Shown one piece after another: positions 16,709 to 24,615 of a DNA stretch of 46,397 nt; within the stretch, counting starts at the first letter, position 1, and every line of letters begins with the position of its first letter. The translations under genes and the position numbers were made by a program. A model generated the notes under the pieces. The model saw nothing but the letters and a program-made list of their open reading frames with translations. It made no database searches and was not told the origin of the DNA. This DNA is from Thermodesulfobacteriota bacterium (GTDB lineage Bacteria; Desulfobacterota; DSM-4660; Desulfatiglandales; Desulfatiglandaceae). Location: assembly GCA_028278625.1 (NCBI GenBank), contig JANQDY010000104.1, positions 1-46,397 of the forward strand, in the 5' to 3' direction.

Positions 16709-17356
16709 TCACCCTCTGGAACTTGCGTCTTTGATGCTTCTCCAGGTATTTTCTAGGAAAAGATCCAATTCCTCGTTTAGAAATTTCTCAACAGCACGGC
16801 TTGTTCCCGTGGCCCCGGTGATGGCATCCAACTCATTGGCTGTTTTTCCCATCCTTTTAGGGGTCAAATAAAACATCTTTTTACCGCCTTCCATGGGAAA
16901 AAGAGGAAGGCCCGCAAACTGCCCGGCGAACGCCTCCTCCGCGATTCTTCCACCCAGACCCGGGGTCTCAGAATGCCTGTAAAATGCAATTCCGAGTATC
17001 CTGGAGGCCGTGGGATCAACGGCCACCATTCCTTTTATGGGACCCCAAAAGCCTGGTCCGCCCACGGGAAACGCATAGCCCAGTATGGTCGTTCCGTCTT
17101 CCTCATAACCGACGTATATCTTCTTATCCCCGACGCTGATCACCTTGATGCGATGCTGGAACAGCGAAAATACGTCATCCGGAGAAGATTTCTCGTTAAC
17201 GGGGAGACCGAGAACCTGAAGAATCGTCCTTTGTAATTTGACCTGTTGATTCTTTAGAATCCTGTCTTCATTTACGAGCTTTACCGCGCTCACCAAAGAG
17301 GTAAAAAACAGGGCCACGCAAAACATGAATCCGGCGGAGTAGATGACCTTCTTCAT
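16709..17356 (-). CDS. nqrC: Na+-NQR subunit C-like (covalent FMN subunit)
   Basis: A 215-residue protein with one N-terminal transmembrane helix and a periplasmic FMN-binding domain. The flavin attachment motif S/T-G-A-T reads TGATGTSR, with Thr183 as the likely site of the phosphoester-linked FMN. SETPGLGGRI upstream is also typical. The attached FMN passes electrons from the iron centre to NqrB. The start is placed at ATG 17356, which overlaps the nqrB stop as ATGA; an in-frame GTG at 17383 would add nine residues without a membrane signal. The length is between NqrC (about 255) and RnfG (about 200), so the family call is NqrC/RnfG. Confidence 0.87.
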   Translation of the reverse strand: MKKVIYSAGFMFCVALFFTSLVSAVKLVNEDRILKNQQVKLQRTILQVLGLPVNEKSSPDDVFSLFQHRIKVISVGDKKIYVGYEEDGTTILGYAFPVGGPGFWGPIKGMVAVDPTASRILGIAFYRHSETPGLGGRIAEEAFAGQFAGLPLFPMEGGKKMFYLTPKRMGKTANELDAITGATGTSRAVEKFLNEELDLFLENTWRSIKDASSRG

Positions 17357-18297
17357 TGGACCGTCTTTCGCTTGTTCACCCACTTCCCCATTAAAAAGTC
17401 AATGAGCGGCACAAAGGCGTTCATCAGCAGTACGGAAAACATGAACCCTTCGGAAAAATTGGAATACGCCCTTAAGACCATGGTCAAAGCGCCGGTGGCC
17501 ATGCCGTAAACCCATTGCCCTCCCGGGGTTTTGGCGCCGGATACCGGCTCGGTGACCACAAAGACACAGCCGAACATGAATGAACCGGCCAGGAGTTCAT
17601 GCAAAACGACCACTGCCGTGGATATGCCGCTAAAGTGCAGGATGGCGCTCATGATGACGCCACCCAAAAGGCAGGAGAGCGCGAGCCGCCATGAAGCCGC
17701 TTTTTTAATGAGGATGTAGATCCCTCCCATGAGGATCAGCAACAGGGAAGTTTCACCCATGGAACCGGATACATTGCCGATAATGAGGTCATAAATGGCA
17801 GGTGGGGCGCTGCTCTCGACCATCGCCAGGGGGGTGGCCATGGTTACCGCGTCGATGGATGCGGTCCAAAAAGTGAAGCCTCCCAAACCATTCCAAGCCG
17901 GTTCGACCCAGTTGTTCGTCAGGGCCTCGGGAAAAGCGATATAGATGAAACACCGGCCGACCATGGCCGGGTTGAAAACATTTTGTCCGAAACCCCCAAA
18001 GGCCATCTTTCCAAAAATCACGCCGGCAAGGATTCCTACGATCGCCATCCAAAAAGGCACGGTGGGAGGTAAAGAGAGGGAGAAGATCAGACACGTCACG
18101 AAAACGGCCGATGTTACGGGTTTTCGTTTCCTGAAAGTAAAGAGTGCCTCGCCGGCGATCCCAAAGAGAAAGACAACACCTATGAGAAAAAGACATCTCC
18201 AACCAAACAGATAAACGGCCCCTATTACAATGGGCAGGAGCGCATAGCAGACCCGGATCATGGGTTTCTGCACCAGAATATATCTGTTCGAAGGCAT
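17353..18297 (-). CDS. nqrB: Na+-NQR subunit B / RnfD family
   Basis: A 314-residue polytopic membrane protein. FGKMAFGGFGQNVFNPAMVG is the family signature. The covalent FMN motif reads TMATPL, with Thr155 as the attachment site. Later blocks LHELLAGSFMFGCVFVVTEP and YSNFSEGFMFSVLLMNAFVP are also typical. It carries covalent FMN and, in Nqr, the quinone-reducing and Na+-gating functions. At 314 residues it is nearer RnfD (about 320-350) than NqrB (about 410), lacking the N-terminal extension of NqrB, although the cluster has an NqrF. It is the first gene of the cluster and the next upstream feature is a toxin-antitoxin pair, so nqrA is not in the window. Confidence 0.85.
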   Translation of the reverse strand: MPSNRYILVQKPMIRVCYALLPIVIGAVYLFGWRCLFLIGVVFLFGIAGEALFTFRKRKPVTSAVFVTCLIFSLSLPPTVPFWMAIVGILAGVIFGKMAFGGFGQNVFNPAMVGRCFIYIAFPEALTNNWVEPAWNGLGGFTFWTASIDAVTMATPLAMVESSAPPAIYDLIIGNVSGSMGETSLLLILMGGIYILIKKAASWRLALSCLLGGVIMSAILHFSGISTAVVVLHELLAGSFMFGCVFVVTEPVSGAKTPGGQWVYGMATGALTMVLRAYSNFSEGFMFSVLLMNAFVPLIDFLMGKWVNKRKTVQ

Positions 18298-18411
18298 TTT
18301 TTCCGCTCAGAATCAGATGATCAAAAAAAATGGGAATGAAAAGTGATACGATCGGAACAGACCTTATATGTCCAATGATCGACCTTAACGGCGATCAAAG
18401 AGGCGCTCATT

Positions 18412-18747
18412 TTACCATGCGAATAATTCTTGTAAACAATCAATCGTTTTGATTTGAGCGTTTTTGGAAATAACACCAAGTTTTTGAATCAGCCTTGATT
18501 TATCCACGGCTCTCGTTTGATCCAGAAGGACTAAGCCTTTCTTCCCCTTGAAAGAGCATGGAATTCTGGTTGGAAAATCGAAGCCTTTTGAGGTCATGGG
18601 GGCAACGATGGCGGTTTTGAGTGAGGCCATTTCATCCGGCGAAAGGACAACGCAAGGTCTTGTTTTTTTGATTTCCGAACCTTTTGTTGGATCGAGTTGA
18701 ACCAACCAGATGTCGAATCGATGAATCTTGTCTCTTACCATTCCCAA
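18412..18747 (-). CDS. mazF: MazF-family toxin (endoribonuclease)
   Basis: A 111-residue MazF-like protein. The conserved N-terminal block is HRFDIWLVQLDPTKGSEIKK, with TRPCVVLSPDE after it. AIVAPMTSKGFDFPTRIPC and GLVLLDQTRAVDKSRL match the later conserved strands, including the Thr/Ser region of the active site. It is expected to cleave mRNA. GAGG lies 7 bases before the ATG at 18747; the ATG at 18741 is an alternative. It overlaps its antitoxin gene by 13 bases. The reading frame is intact. It differs from the toxin at 3628-3984 in sequence and in its antitoxin type. Confidence 0.9.
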   Translation of the reverse strand: MGMVRDKIHRFDIWLVQLDPTKGSEIKKTRPCVVLSPDEMASLKTAIVAPMTSKGFDFPTRIPCSFKGKKGLVLLDQTRAVDKSRLIQKLGVISKNAQIKTIDCLQELFAW

Positions 18748-18989
18748 TCCTCATCGGTTGTCAAGGGCGCATTCAACCATTCTTGATCCGTCTCATTGAG
18801 GGCACTGCTTTCCAAGGCGTTGTCGAACTTCTCTTTCCAACCTTGTCGTGGTTTCTTGACCGGTTTTATGAGAAGGCCCTCATCAATCACTTTGAATTCC
18901 AATTCCTTATCATCCAGTTTCGCTTGCTCGATAATGGCTTTAGGTATCCGAATTCCTTGCGAATTACCAATTCTAATCAAGGTGGTCAT
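18735..18989 (-). CDS. mazE: MazE-family antitoxin (AbrB-type)
   Basis: An 84-residue protein. Residues 4-25 (LIRIGNSQGIRIPKAIIEQ) form the SpoVT/AbrB swapped-hairpin DNA-binding motif of MazE. The C-terminal half is acidic (TDEDWEW at the end) and would wrap around the toxin. GGAGG at about 18995-18999 precedes the ATG at 18989. It is expected to neutralise the adjacent MazF and, with it, to repress the promoter at 19018-19046, where repeated TTGTAATTA elements sit on the -10 region. Confidence 0.9.
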   Translation of the reverse strand: MTTLIRIGNSQGIRIPKAIIEQAKLDDKELEFKVIDEGLLIKPVKKPRQGWKEKFDNALESSALNETDQEWLNAPLTTDEDWEW

Positions 18990-19010
18990 GTTGCCTCCGT
19001 TTCTGGAAAA

Positions 19011-19046
19011 TAATTACAATGTAATTACAAGTTGCCGGGCTGTCAA
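19011..19046 (-). promoter_or_regulatory. mazEF promoter with overlapping operator repeats
   Basis: On the minus strand TTGACA (19046-19041), a 17-base spacer and TACATT (19023-19018). Two copies of TTGTAATTA in tandem cover the end of the spacer and the -10 box. The second copy and its flanks contain the perfect palindrome TGTAATTACA. This layout suits autorepression by the MazE/MazF complex. From 19047 to 19188 nothing else recognisable was seen. Confidence 0.6.
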
Positions 19047-19222
19047 GTATGATTTGGGCTTGGTTTTCTGTCTTTCGGATACGCCATGTGCCAAAATGGA
19101 GGGATGGGCCGCCAGGCGCCTTTAAATTCTACGGCTGGAGCCCCAGGCGATTGCCCACGAACATGGGAGGAGCGTGTGGTGGGTCTATTTAGTAATAGGT
19201 CAGTTTTTCCCAGAAATCCGGA

Positions 19223-19414
19223 TCATCCTTTTTCCACTTCCATATCCGAGACTTCGGGAAAATTCAGTCGGATCATCTCGAGGCTTGAAAGAATGCGTTT
19301 AAGATTCGATTCAAGGCACGGGTTGGCGTCGGCTGTGTCCAGGAGATTCAGGCACAGACCTCTCATGGATCGGACGGTCGTAACGACCGCTTCATACCCC
19401 TTTGGCACATCCAT
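19223..19414 (-). CDS. Small hypothetical protein, probably frameshifted near its end
   Basis: A 63-residue frame beginning MDVPKGYEAVVTTV, preceded by AAAGGGA and starting 25 bases after the paaK stop. It is not a family I recognise. It ends EVEKG-stop at a run of five A (plus-strand T at 19229-19233). Removing one A from that run joins the frame to KDDPDFWEKLTYY and a TAA at 19189-19191, a natural-looking C-terminus. The intact protein would be about 74 residues. This is either a genuine frameshift or a homopolymer sequencing error. The position suggests a last gene of the TRAP/ligase operon. Function unknown. Confidence 0.5.
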   Translation of the reverse strand: MDVPKGYEAVVTTVRSMRGLCLNLLDTADANPCLESNLKRILSSLEMIRLNFPEVSDMEVEKG

Positions 19415-19438
19415 AGGTTTCCCTTTTCGGCATGGTGT

Positions 19439-20773
19439 CTAATGGTGTTTCCTCAGGTCTTTGAAGCGTCTGGCTTTAACATCGTACCTGGGAAGGGTTT
19501 CGTGTTCGTGGGGTTCTATCCGGTACCCCAGATTGGTCTTCAATCGGAGTTGGTCTCTCAGTTCCGGCTCCAACTCCTTCCAGCGGTGCTCAAAATCAGG
19601 GTGGATTTCCACCTTCAGCGTTATCTGGTCCATATCTCCCTTCTTCTCCACAATGACCTCGAACTCGTCCCCCAACCCACGAATGGACCGGACCACTTCC
19701 TCGATGGCGGAAGGGGAGAGCAGCACCCCTTTCACCTTTGTGATGTCGTCGGCCCTGCCGATGACGCCCCCCTCGATCATGCGAAAGGTACGGCCGCACG
19801 GGCAGGGCTTACGGGCCCATTGAACAATATCCTTTGAATCGAATCGGACACACGGCTGGGCCTTCCGGTCAAATGCGGAGATGACCATCCTGCCGGGTTT
19901 CCCTGGTTCTTCGATCGGTTCCCCGGTCTCGGTGTCCTCGATTTCCACGAGAAAGAAGGCCTCATTCACATGAAGACCTCCGGACTGCTCCGTGCATTCG
20001 TAGGACCATGCCCCGATTTCCGTGGCGCCGGAGTGGTCGTATACCTTGGCGTTCCAGGCCTCTTCCATCCGCTTCTTGGTGCTGGGGATGCTGGCCCCGG
20101 GCTCTCCGGCGCATGTTATTTTGTTGATGCTCAACCCGGAAGGGTCCATGCCCATTTTGTGACGGGCGGTCTCCGCCATCCCCAGCACATAGGTGGGCGT
20201 GGCCATCATGGCCGTCGGAAGAATCTCCTCTATTTTGAGCAGCCGGGCCTCCGTGTTAAGGACCCCTCCCGGAACAACCTCACAGCCGATTTTTTCCGCC
20301 CCATAGTGGCCGGCCCAGAAGGCGACGAACACATTGTATCCGAAAGGGATGAAAACCCGGTCGGAGGGTCGGTATCCCTGGGCCCAGAGGATATAGGCCC
20401 AGCATTCGGACCACCATTCCCAGTCCGTCCATGTGTCGGGCTGGTAAACCGGCTGGCCCGTGGTACCGCTCGTCTGCCGGTATTCGGTGACCTCCTCAAG
20501 GGGAACGCAGAGGGCTTCCCCGTATGGAAAAGGGTCTTTCAGCTGGATGTGGCGCATCATTTCCTTTTCCACCTTGGGGATTTTTCGAAGGTCTTCAAAA
20601 GACCGTATGTCCTCCGGATGAACCCCCGCGTCGTCATAGAGCCGTCTATGAAAGGCCGAATTGTCATAGGCCCATTTGAACAAGCGCTTGAATTTATTGA
20701 GTTGCAGTCTCTTAAGTGACCTCTCCTCAAGGGTCTCCAAAAAGGGATTCCAGAAAGGTGTTTCCGTTTTCAT
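19439..20773 (-). CDS. paaK: Phenylacetate-CoA ligase family enzyme (AMP-forming)
   Basis: A 444-residue protein of the PaaK family, normal length about 430-440. It activates an aryl or other carboxylic acid to its CoA thioester with ATP. Visible motifs: YRQTSGTTGQPV (the P-loop, close to the family TSGTTGxP), ITCAGEPGAS, DHSGATEIGAWSYEC (A5-like), RFDSKDIV and CPCGRTFRMIEGGVIGRADD, then KGVLLSPSAIEEV. The ATG at 20773 is chosen because the conserved family N-terminus (TPFWNPFLETL) begins there; the 88-codon extension to 21037 overlaps dctM antisense-like sequence and is rejected. It lies 35 bases after dctM, so import and activation are probably coupled. The substrate is not known. Confidence 0.88.
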   Translation of the reverse strand: MKTETPFWNPFLETLEERSLKRLQLNKFKRLFKWAYDNSAFHRRLYDDAGVHPEDIRSFEDLRKIPKVEKEMMRHIQLKDPFPYGEALCVPLEEVTEYRQTSGTTGQPVYQPDTWTDWEWWSECWAYILWAQGYRPSDRVFIPFGYNVFVAFWAGHYGAEKIGCEVVPGGVLNTEARLLKIEEILPTAMMATPTYVLGMAETARHKMGMDPSGLSINKITCAGEPGASIPSTKKRMEEAWNAKVYDHSGATEIGAWSYECTEQSGGLHVNEAFFLVEIEDTETGEPIEEPGKPGRMVISAFDRKAQPCVRFDSKDIVQWARKPCPCGRTFRMIEGGVIGRADDITKVKGVLLSPSAIEEVVRSIRGLGDEFEVIVEKKGDMDQITLKVEIHPDFEHRWKELEPELRDQLRLKTNLGYRIEPHEHETLPRYDVKARRFKDLRKHH

Positions 20774-20808
20774 GAATCCAAGGGTTCCTTTCGCATCATG
20801 GGCCAAGG

Positions 20809-22122
20809 TCAATACATGAGTTCTGGGAGGAACAGGATGATCTGGGGAAAGATCATCATGATGATGATTCCCACCACCACGGCCAGCAGAAAGGGAAGTA
20901 TCCCCTTGAAAATGGATTCCAACGGGACTTCCCCGATGACGTTTTTGGCCACGCCATAGACCACATAAACGTTGATCCCCACGGGCGGCGTGATCACTCC
21001 CATTTCCGTGACCATCACGATGATCAGCCCAAACCATATGGGATCGTAGCCCAAGCCGGTGATCAGGGGAAAAAAGATGGGAACGGTCAGCATGACAAAT
21101 GCCAGCGCATCCATGAAACAGCCACCGAAAAAATAGATAAGGACCACCACCGTCAGGATCATGTAGGGGGGCAGGTCAAAACCGCCGACCCAGGTGGCCA
21201 TGTTAAAGGGGATCCGGGTGACGGCGAGAAACTTTCCAAATATGACGGCCCCGGCAATGAGCATCATGACCATGCAGGAGGTCCTGAGGGTTTCGTACAG
21301 GGACTTGACAAAACCCTCCCAGGTGATCTGGCGCCGGATAAGGGAGACGGCCAAGACGCCGAAAGCACCCACCGCCGCGGCCTCGGTGGGTGTAAACAGA
21401 CCGATGAAAAGACCGCCCATGACCAGGACAAAGACCAGCAGGGTTTCCCCCATGCCCAATAGGGATTTTATTCTCTGCCCCCAGGAAAATGTTTCGCCGG
21501 CGGGACCTTGCCGGGGGTTGAGCCGGCACCTGATGTATATGGAGATGATGAACAGGACCGTGACTAAAATGGCGGGGAGAATGCCCGCCACAAAGAGCGC
21601 TCCGATGGATTGTTCGGTGAGGACCCCGTACACGATCAACACGATGCTGGGCGGCATGATCATGCCCAGTCCCCCGCCCGAGGCAACGGCTCCGGTGGCC
21701 AGTTCATCGGCGTATTTGTACCGTTTCATCTCTGGCAGCCCAACGGTGGCCATGGTGGCAGCGGTGGCGGGGCTCGATCCGCACACGGCCCCAAAGGCGG
21801 TACAGGCGGATACCGTGGCCATGGCCAGGCCGCCCCGGGTGCTGCCCAAAAACTTGTATCCCGTATCGTAAAGCCGTCGGCTGATCCCGCTGTTGAACGC
21901 CAACTGGCCCATGAAGATAAACAGCGGAATCGTTGTCAGACCGTAGGAGGAAAAGACATCGTAGATGGCCCTTGAGAGCAGGGAAAGGGCCCCTTGTTGG
22001 GAAATCATGATGCTGAAGCCCAGATAGCCGATCATGGCCATAACAAATGCCACCGGCATTCTGGACAAAAACACGAGCACCATCACCGCGATGCCGATGA
22101 TACCGATCAGAGTAGGGTTCAT
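20809..22122 (-). CDS. dctM: TRAP transporter, large membrane subunit
   Basis: A 437-residue protein with about 12-13 transmembrane helices, the DctM/SiaM type and usual length. It begins MNPTLIGIIGIAVMVLVFLS. Conserved loop blocks include FGAVCGSSPATAATMATVGL and GGGLGMIMPPSIVLIVYGVL, the paired helix-hairpin regions of the DctM fold, and FTPTEAAAVGAFG. It drives uptake of an organic acid with a Na+ or H+ gradient, working with DctQ and the periplasmic DctP. Its ATG overlaps the dctQ stop as ATGA (22119-22122). Confidence 0.93.
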   Translation of the reverse strand: MNPTLIGIIGIAVMVLVFLSRMPVAFVMAMIGYLGFSIMISQQGALSLLSRAIYDVFSSYGLTTIPLFIFMGQLAFNSGISRRLYDTGYKFLGSTRGGLAMATVSACTAFGAVCGSSPATAATMATVGLPEMKRYKYADELATGAVASGGGLGMIMPPSIVLIVYGVLTEQSIGALFVAGILPAILVTVLFIISIYIRCRLNPRQGPAGETFSWGQRIKSLLGMGETLLVFVLVMGGLFIGLFTPTEAAAVGAFGVLAVSLIRRQITWEGFVKSLYETLRTSCMVMMLIAGAVIFGKFLAVTRIPFNMATWVGGFDLPPYMILTVVVLIYFFGGCFMDALAFVMLTVPIFFPLITGLGYDPIWFGLIIVMVTEMGVITPPVGINVYVVYGVAKNVIGEVPLESIFKGILPFLLAVVVGIIIMMIFPQIILFLPELMY

Positions 22123-22604
22123 GCGTCTCTCAACCGCTTGATGTTCCGGATCATATCCTGAAGGATGATAAAGGAGAATATGACAAAACAGAATGCGGTC
22201 ACGTAAATGATTGTGTACTCGGGAAATTCCAGATTCATGGAGACTTCACCGGACCGCTGCATATCGTGGGCATAGACGGTCATCCGCCACGTGGTAATGG
22301 CGAATAAGAGGAGGCTGAGTGTGCTGGTGCAGAGGTCGATAATGGTCTGTGTTCTTTGTGAGAAGATCCGTACCACGATCTCTACCCCGATATGTCCTTT
22401 GATCTGCTGGGTATAGGGCAGGGCCATGGCCACTGCAAGGGTCGCCATGTAGCCCACCAGTTCCACCGAACCGAAAATAGGGTGCCTGAAAAACCGCCCC
22501 ACAACGTCCGCGCAGGTTAAAAAGGTCATTCCCACCAGGCAGATTGCCCCGATCAACTTGAGCTTGTCCGTGATCCAATCGATGGTTTTCCAGAATATAT
22601 GCAT
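22119..22604 (-). CDS. dctQ: TRAP transporter, small membrane subunit
   Basis: A four-helix membrane protein of about 161 residues from ATG 22604, typical for DctQ. The core VVGRFFRHPIFGSVELVGYM resembles the DctQ signature (DVxxRyxfxxpxxxxxEl), and ALPYTQQIKGHIGVEIVV follows. It forms the membrane unit with DctM. The start is uncertain: 22604 puts the first helix at the usual distance, but neither it nor the in-frame ATG at 22676 (185 residues) has a clear ribosome-binding site. It lies between dctP and dctM in the same operon. Confidence 0.85.
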   Translation of the reverse strand: MHIFWKTIDWITDKLKLIGAICLVGMTFLTCADVVGRFFRHPIFGSVELVGYMATLAVAMALPYTQQIKGHIGVEIVVRIFSQRTQTIIDLCTSTLSLLLFAITTWRMTVYAHDMQRSGEVSMNLEFPEYTIIYVTAFCFVIFSFIILQDMIRNIKRLRDA

Positions 22605-22686
22605 GATCAAAACGCTTATCAGAAATGGTTTGCCGTGAAGGTTGTCAGGGTCGAATCCGGTGAATGACCCTGACATTGACGTCTAT

Positions 22687-23706
22687 TTACTGCTTTTCTG
22701 CCAGTGTCTGGATAGTGAAGCCGACAATCTCGTCACCCTTGAACCCTTTCTTATTGAGTTCCTGTTTGTACTCCTCAATAATAGGGGCCACGGCCTTTTT
22801 CCATCTTTGGGATTCCTTTTCGTCAAGACCGATAATCTGTCCGCCCTGGTTGAGGAAGTAGCGGATACCGACCATGTCGCTGCTATCCCATGCCTCACCG
22901 TGCTTTTTCACCCATTCCTCGTTGATCTCTTTGATGGTCTTCTTGACATCGTCCGGCAGAGCGTTCCATTTATCCTTGTTCATGACCACAAAGAAAGAGG
23001 TTGTATAGGCCGCCGGGAAATTGGCGGTAATATAGTCGGTCACTTCACCCAATTTCCATCCCTTGTCCGCTTCAAAGGGGAAGACGCCCCCTTCGACCAC
23101 GCCTTTTTGGAGCATTTGATAGGTCTCCGGCATGGGTTTGGGAACGGGCGTACCGCCCAGGGCCTTTACCACCTTGGCGCTGGTACCGTGACCCCTGAGC
23201 TTGAGGCCCTTCATATCTTCCAGCTTCCTGACGGGCTTTCCCTTAGTGTGGATGAGGCCGGGCCCATGGGCATGGAGATACATGACCTCGGTATCCATCA
23301 GCTCTTTCGGTTTGAATTTTTCGTAGACCGCATTGATCACTTCCGTGGCGGCCTGTCCGCTGGTATATCCTAACGGCAGGTCTACGGCGGACATCACCGG
23401 AAAGCGACCCCTGGTGTAGGCCAGGACCGAAAAGCCGAGATCCGACTGTCCGGTAACAACGCCGTCGTAGCATTGCTTTGCCTTGGTGAGGGTCCCCCCT
23501 GGATAATATTCCACCTTGACCTTGCCATTGGTCCGCTTTTCCACCTCTTTACACCAGGCCTCTGCCAGTTTGCTCTGGATGTGGGCCGGGGGAAAGAAAT
23601 TGCTGTAGGTGAGTTTTATGGGTTCCGCCTGGGACGGCACGGCCGCGGTGAGACAGAAAGACAGCGCAAAGCAAACAACTACCAAACAAAAAATTCCTTT
23701 TTTCAT
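22687..23706 (-). CDS. dctP: TRAP transporter substrate-binding protein
   Basis: A 339-residue periplasmic protein. The first 27 residues are a signal peptide (MKKGIFCLVVVCFALSF, then AVPSQA). The mature part has LTYSNFFPPAHIQSKLAEAW and VEYYPGGTLTKAKQCYDGV, typical of the DctP family. KLRGHGTSAKVVKALGGTPV includes the conserved arginine (Arg in LRGHG, usually LR.P/AG) that pairs with the carboxylate of the ligand. This supports a carboxylic acid as substrate; the specific acid is not known. AAGGAGGG 7 bases before the ATG gives a strong start. It is the first gene of the operon driven from the promoter at 23857-23885. Confidence 0.93.
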   Translation of the reverse strand: MKKGIFCLVVVCFALSFCLTAAVPSQAEPIKLTYSNFFPPAHIQSKLAEAWCKEVEKRTNGKVKVEYYPGGTLTKAKQCYDGVVTGQSDLGFSVLAYTRGRFPVMSAVDLPLGYTSGQAATEVINAVYEKFKPKELMDTEVMYLHAHGPGLIHTKGKPVRKLEDMKGLKLRGHGTSAKVVKALGGTPVPKPMPETYQMLQKGVVEGGVFPFEADKGWKLGEVTDYITANFPAAYTTSFFVVMNKDKWNALPDDVKKTIKEINEEWVKKHGEAWDSSDMVGIRYFLNQGGQIIGLDEKESQRWKKAVAPIIEEYKQELNKKGFKGDEIVGFTIQTLAEKQ

Positions 23707-23856
23707 GGTTCTGACCCTCCTTGTTGCTTTTATTGGTTTATCAAGGACTCCCTATCCACAATCATTCTCCCGGAGCGCCTCTCCGACGGGAAAGGGCCTG
23801 CCTTGGGAAAAACCGCCATGCTTGAAAACAGACCAACTTGCGCCCAAGTTTATTCA

Positions 23857-23899
23857 ATAATAGCCGCCATTTCGAGGCTTGTCTATGACGATCGTCATA
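23857..23899 (-). promoter_or_regulatory. TRAP-operon promoter with CRP-like site centred at -41.5
   Basis: On the minus strand the -35 is TAGACA (23885-23880), the spacer is 17 bases and the -10 is TATTAT (23862-23857), so +1 is near 23850. The 16-base perfect palindrome TATGACGATCGTCATA at 23884-23899 fits the CRP arrangement TGTGA-N6-TCACA with one change per half. Its centre falls at -41.5, the position of class II CRP/FNR activator sites. It overlaps the stop codon of the regulator gene 23895-24596. No other element was recognised in the rest of the gap down to 23707. Confidence 0.65.
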
Positions 23900-24596
23900 T
23901 CCAGAAGAATTCGTCCTGGAATTGTTCCAATTGCAGGGGCTCGAGGATAAAAAGCGCTCCTCTTCCGGAACGGATGATCCCCTTTTCACGAAGGTATCCG
24001 AGGCATCGAAGCGTGGATTCGGTGGTTGTTCCCGCGAGCTCAGCGATCTCCGAACTTGTGAAGGCCAGTCTGTCCCCGAATTTGTTGTTCAAGACATGCA
24101 GTATCTTAATGACCCGTTCTCTGACGCGCTTTTCCATCATATCGATGATGCGGGTGTTGGCACTGTCAATGGCCTGGCCCAAAATTTGAATAATATTGGT
24201 GATCAAGGCGGGGTTTCTGAAAGCAAAATCGACGAACCAGTTACGTTCCACCAGCAATAGCTCCGAAGTCTCAAGGGCCGTCGCATGCATCATCCGGGGA
24301 AGACCGGTAAACGGACCCACCAGATTCAGGGGCTCCCCCTTTTCCGCGAGCAGGTATGTGATGCTCGTCCCTCCGGCCGAACAGAAGGCAACCTTGACGA
24401 TTCCGCTTGCGACGATTTGGAAATGGCGGCACTCATCCGCCTGGTGGAAGATGACCTCGCCCTTGGCGTAGCTTTTTGGATGGGCCCGGCCGGCAATCTC
24501 CTCAAGATGTTTCTCGCCTATCCCTTCAAATCCCAGCGCCTGCCTGAAGAGTTCCACGTGAGCAGTAGCATTTTGGCGTTTGGTCATGACTTCCAT
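23895..24596 (-). CDS. CRP/FNR-family transcription regulator
   Basis: A 233-residue protein. A cyclic-nucleotide-binding-type beta-roll (about 20-130; KSYAKGEVIFHQADECRHF, ASGIVKVAF) is followed by a long dimerisation helix and a Crp-type helix-turn-helix (about 175-225). The recognition region reads TSSEIAELAGTTTESTLRCL, where the E-x4-R spacing is similar to CRP, which recognises TGTGA. No N-terminal cysteine cluster like that of FNR is seen, and the effector is unknown. It starts 20 bases after nuoN on the same strand, so it may be read through from the nuo operon; the start may be 24596 or 24587. The palindrome at its own stop codon suggests it activates the TRAP operon. Confidence 0.88.
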   Translation of the reverse strand: MEVMTKRQNATAHVELFRQALGFEGIGEKHLEEIAGRAHPKSYAKGEVIFHQADECRHFQIVASGIVKVAFCSAGGTSITYLLAEKGEPLNLVGPFTGLPRMMHATALETSELLLVERNWFVDFAFRNPALITNIIQILGQAIDSANTRIIDMMEKRVRERVIKILHVLNNKFGDRLAFTSSEIAELAGTTTESTLRCLGYLREKGIIRSGRGALFILEPLQLEQFQDEFFWI

Positions 24597-24615
24597 CCTT
24601 CATCATCAAAGAAAA

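Noticed and set aside
14368..18297. Calling the cluster Rnf
   Set aside because: RnfB and RnfC are absent, and the FAD/2Fe-2S subunit is NqrF-like; only the short NqrB and NqrC resemble Rnf lengths.
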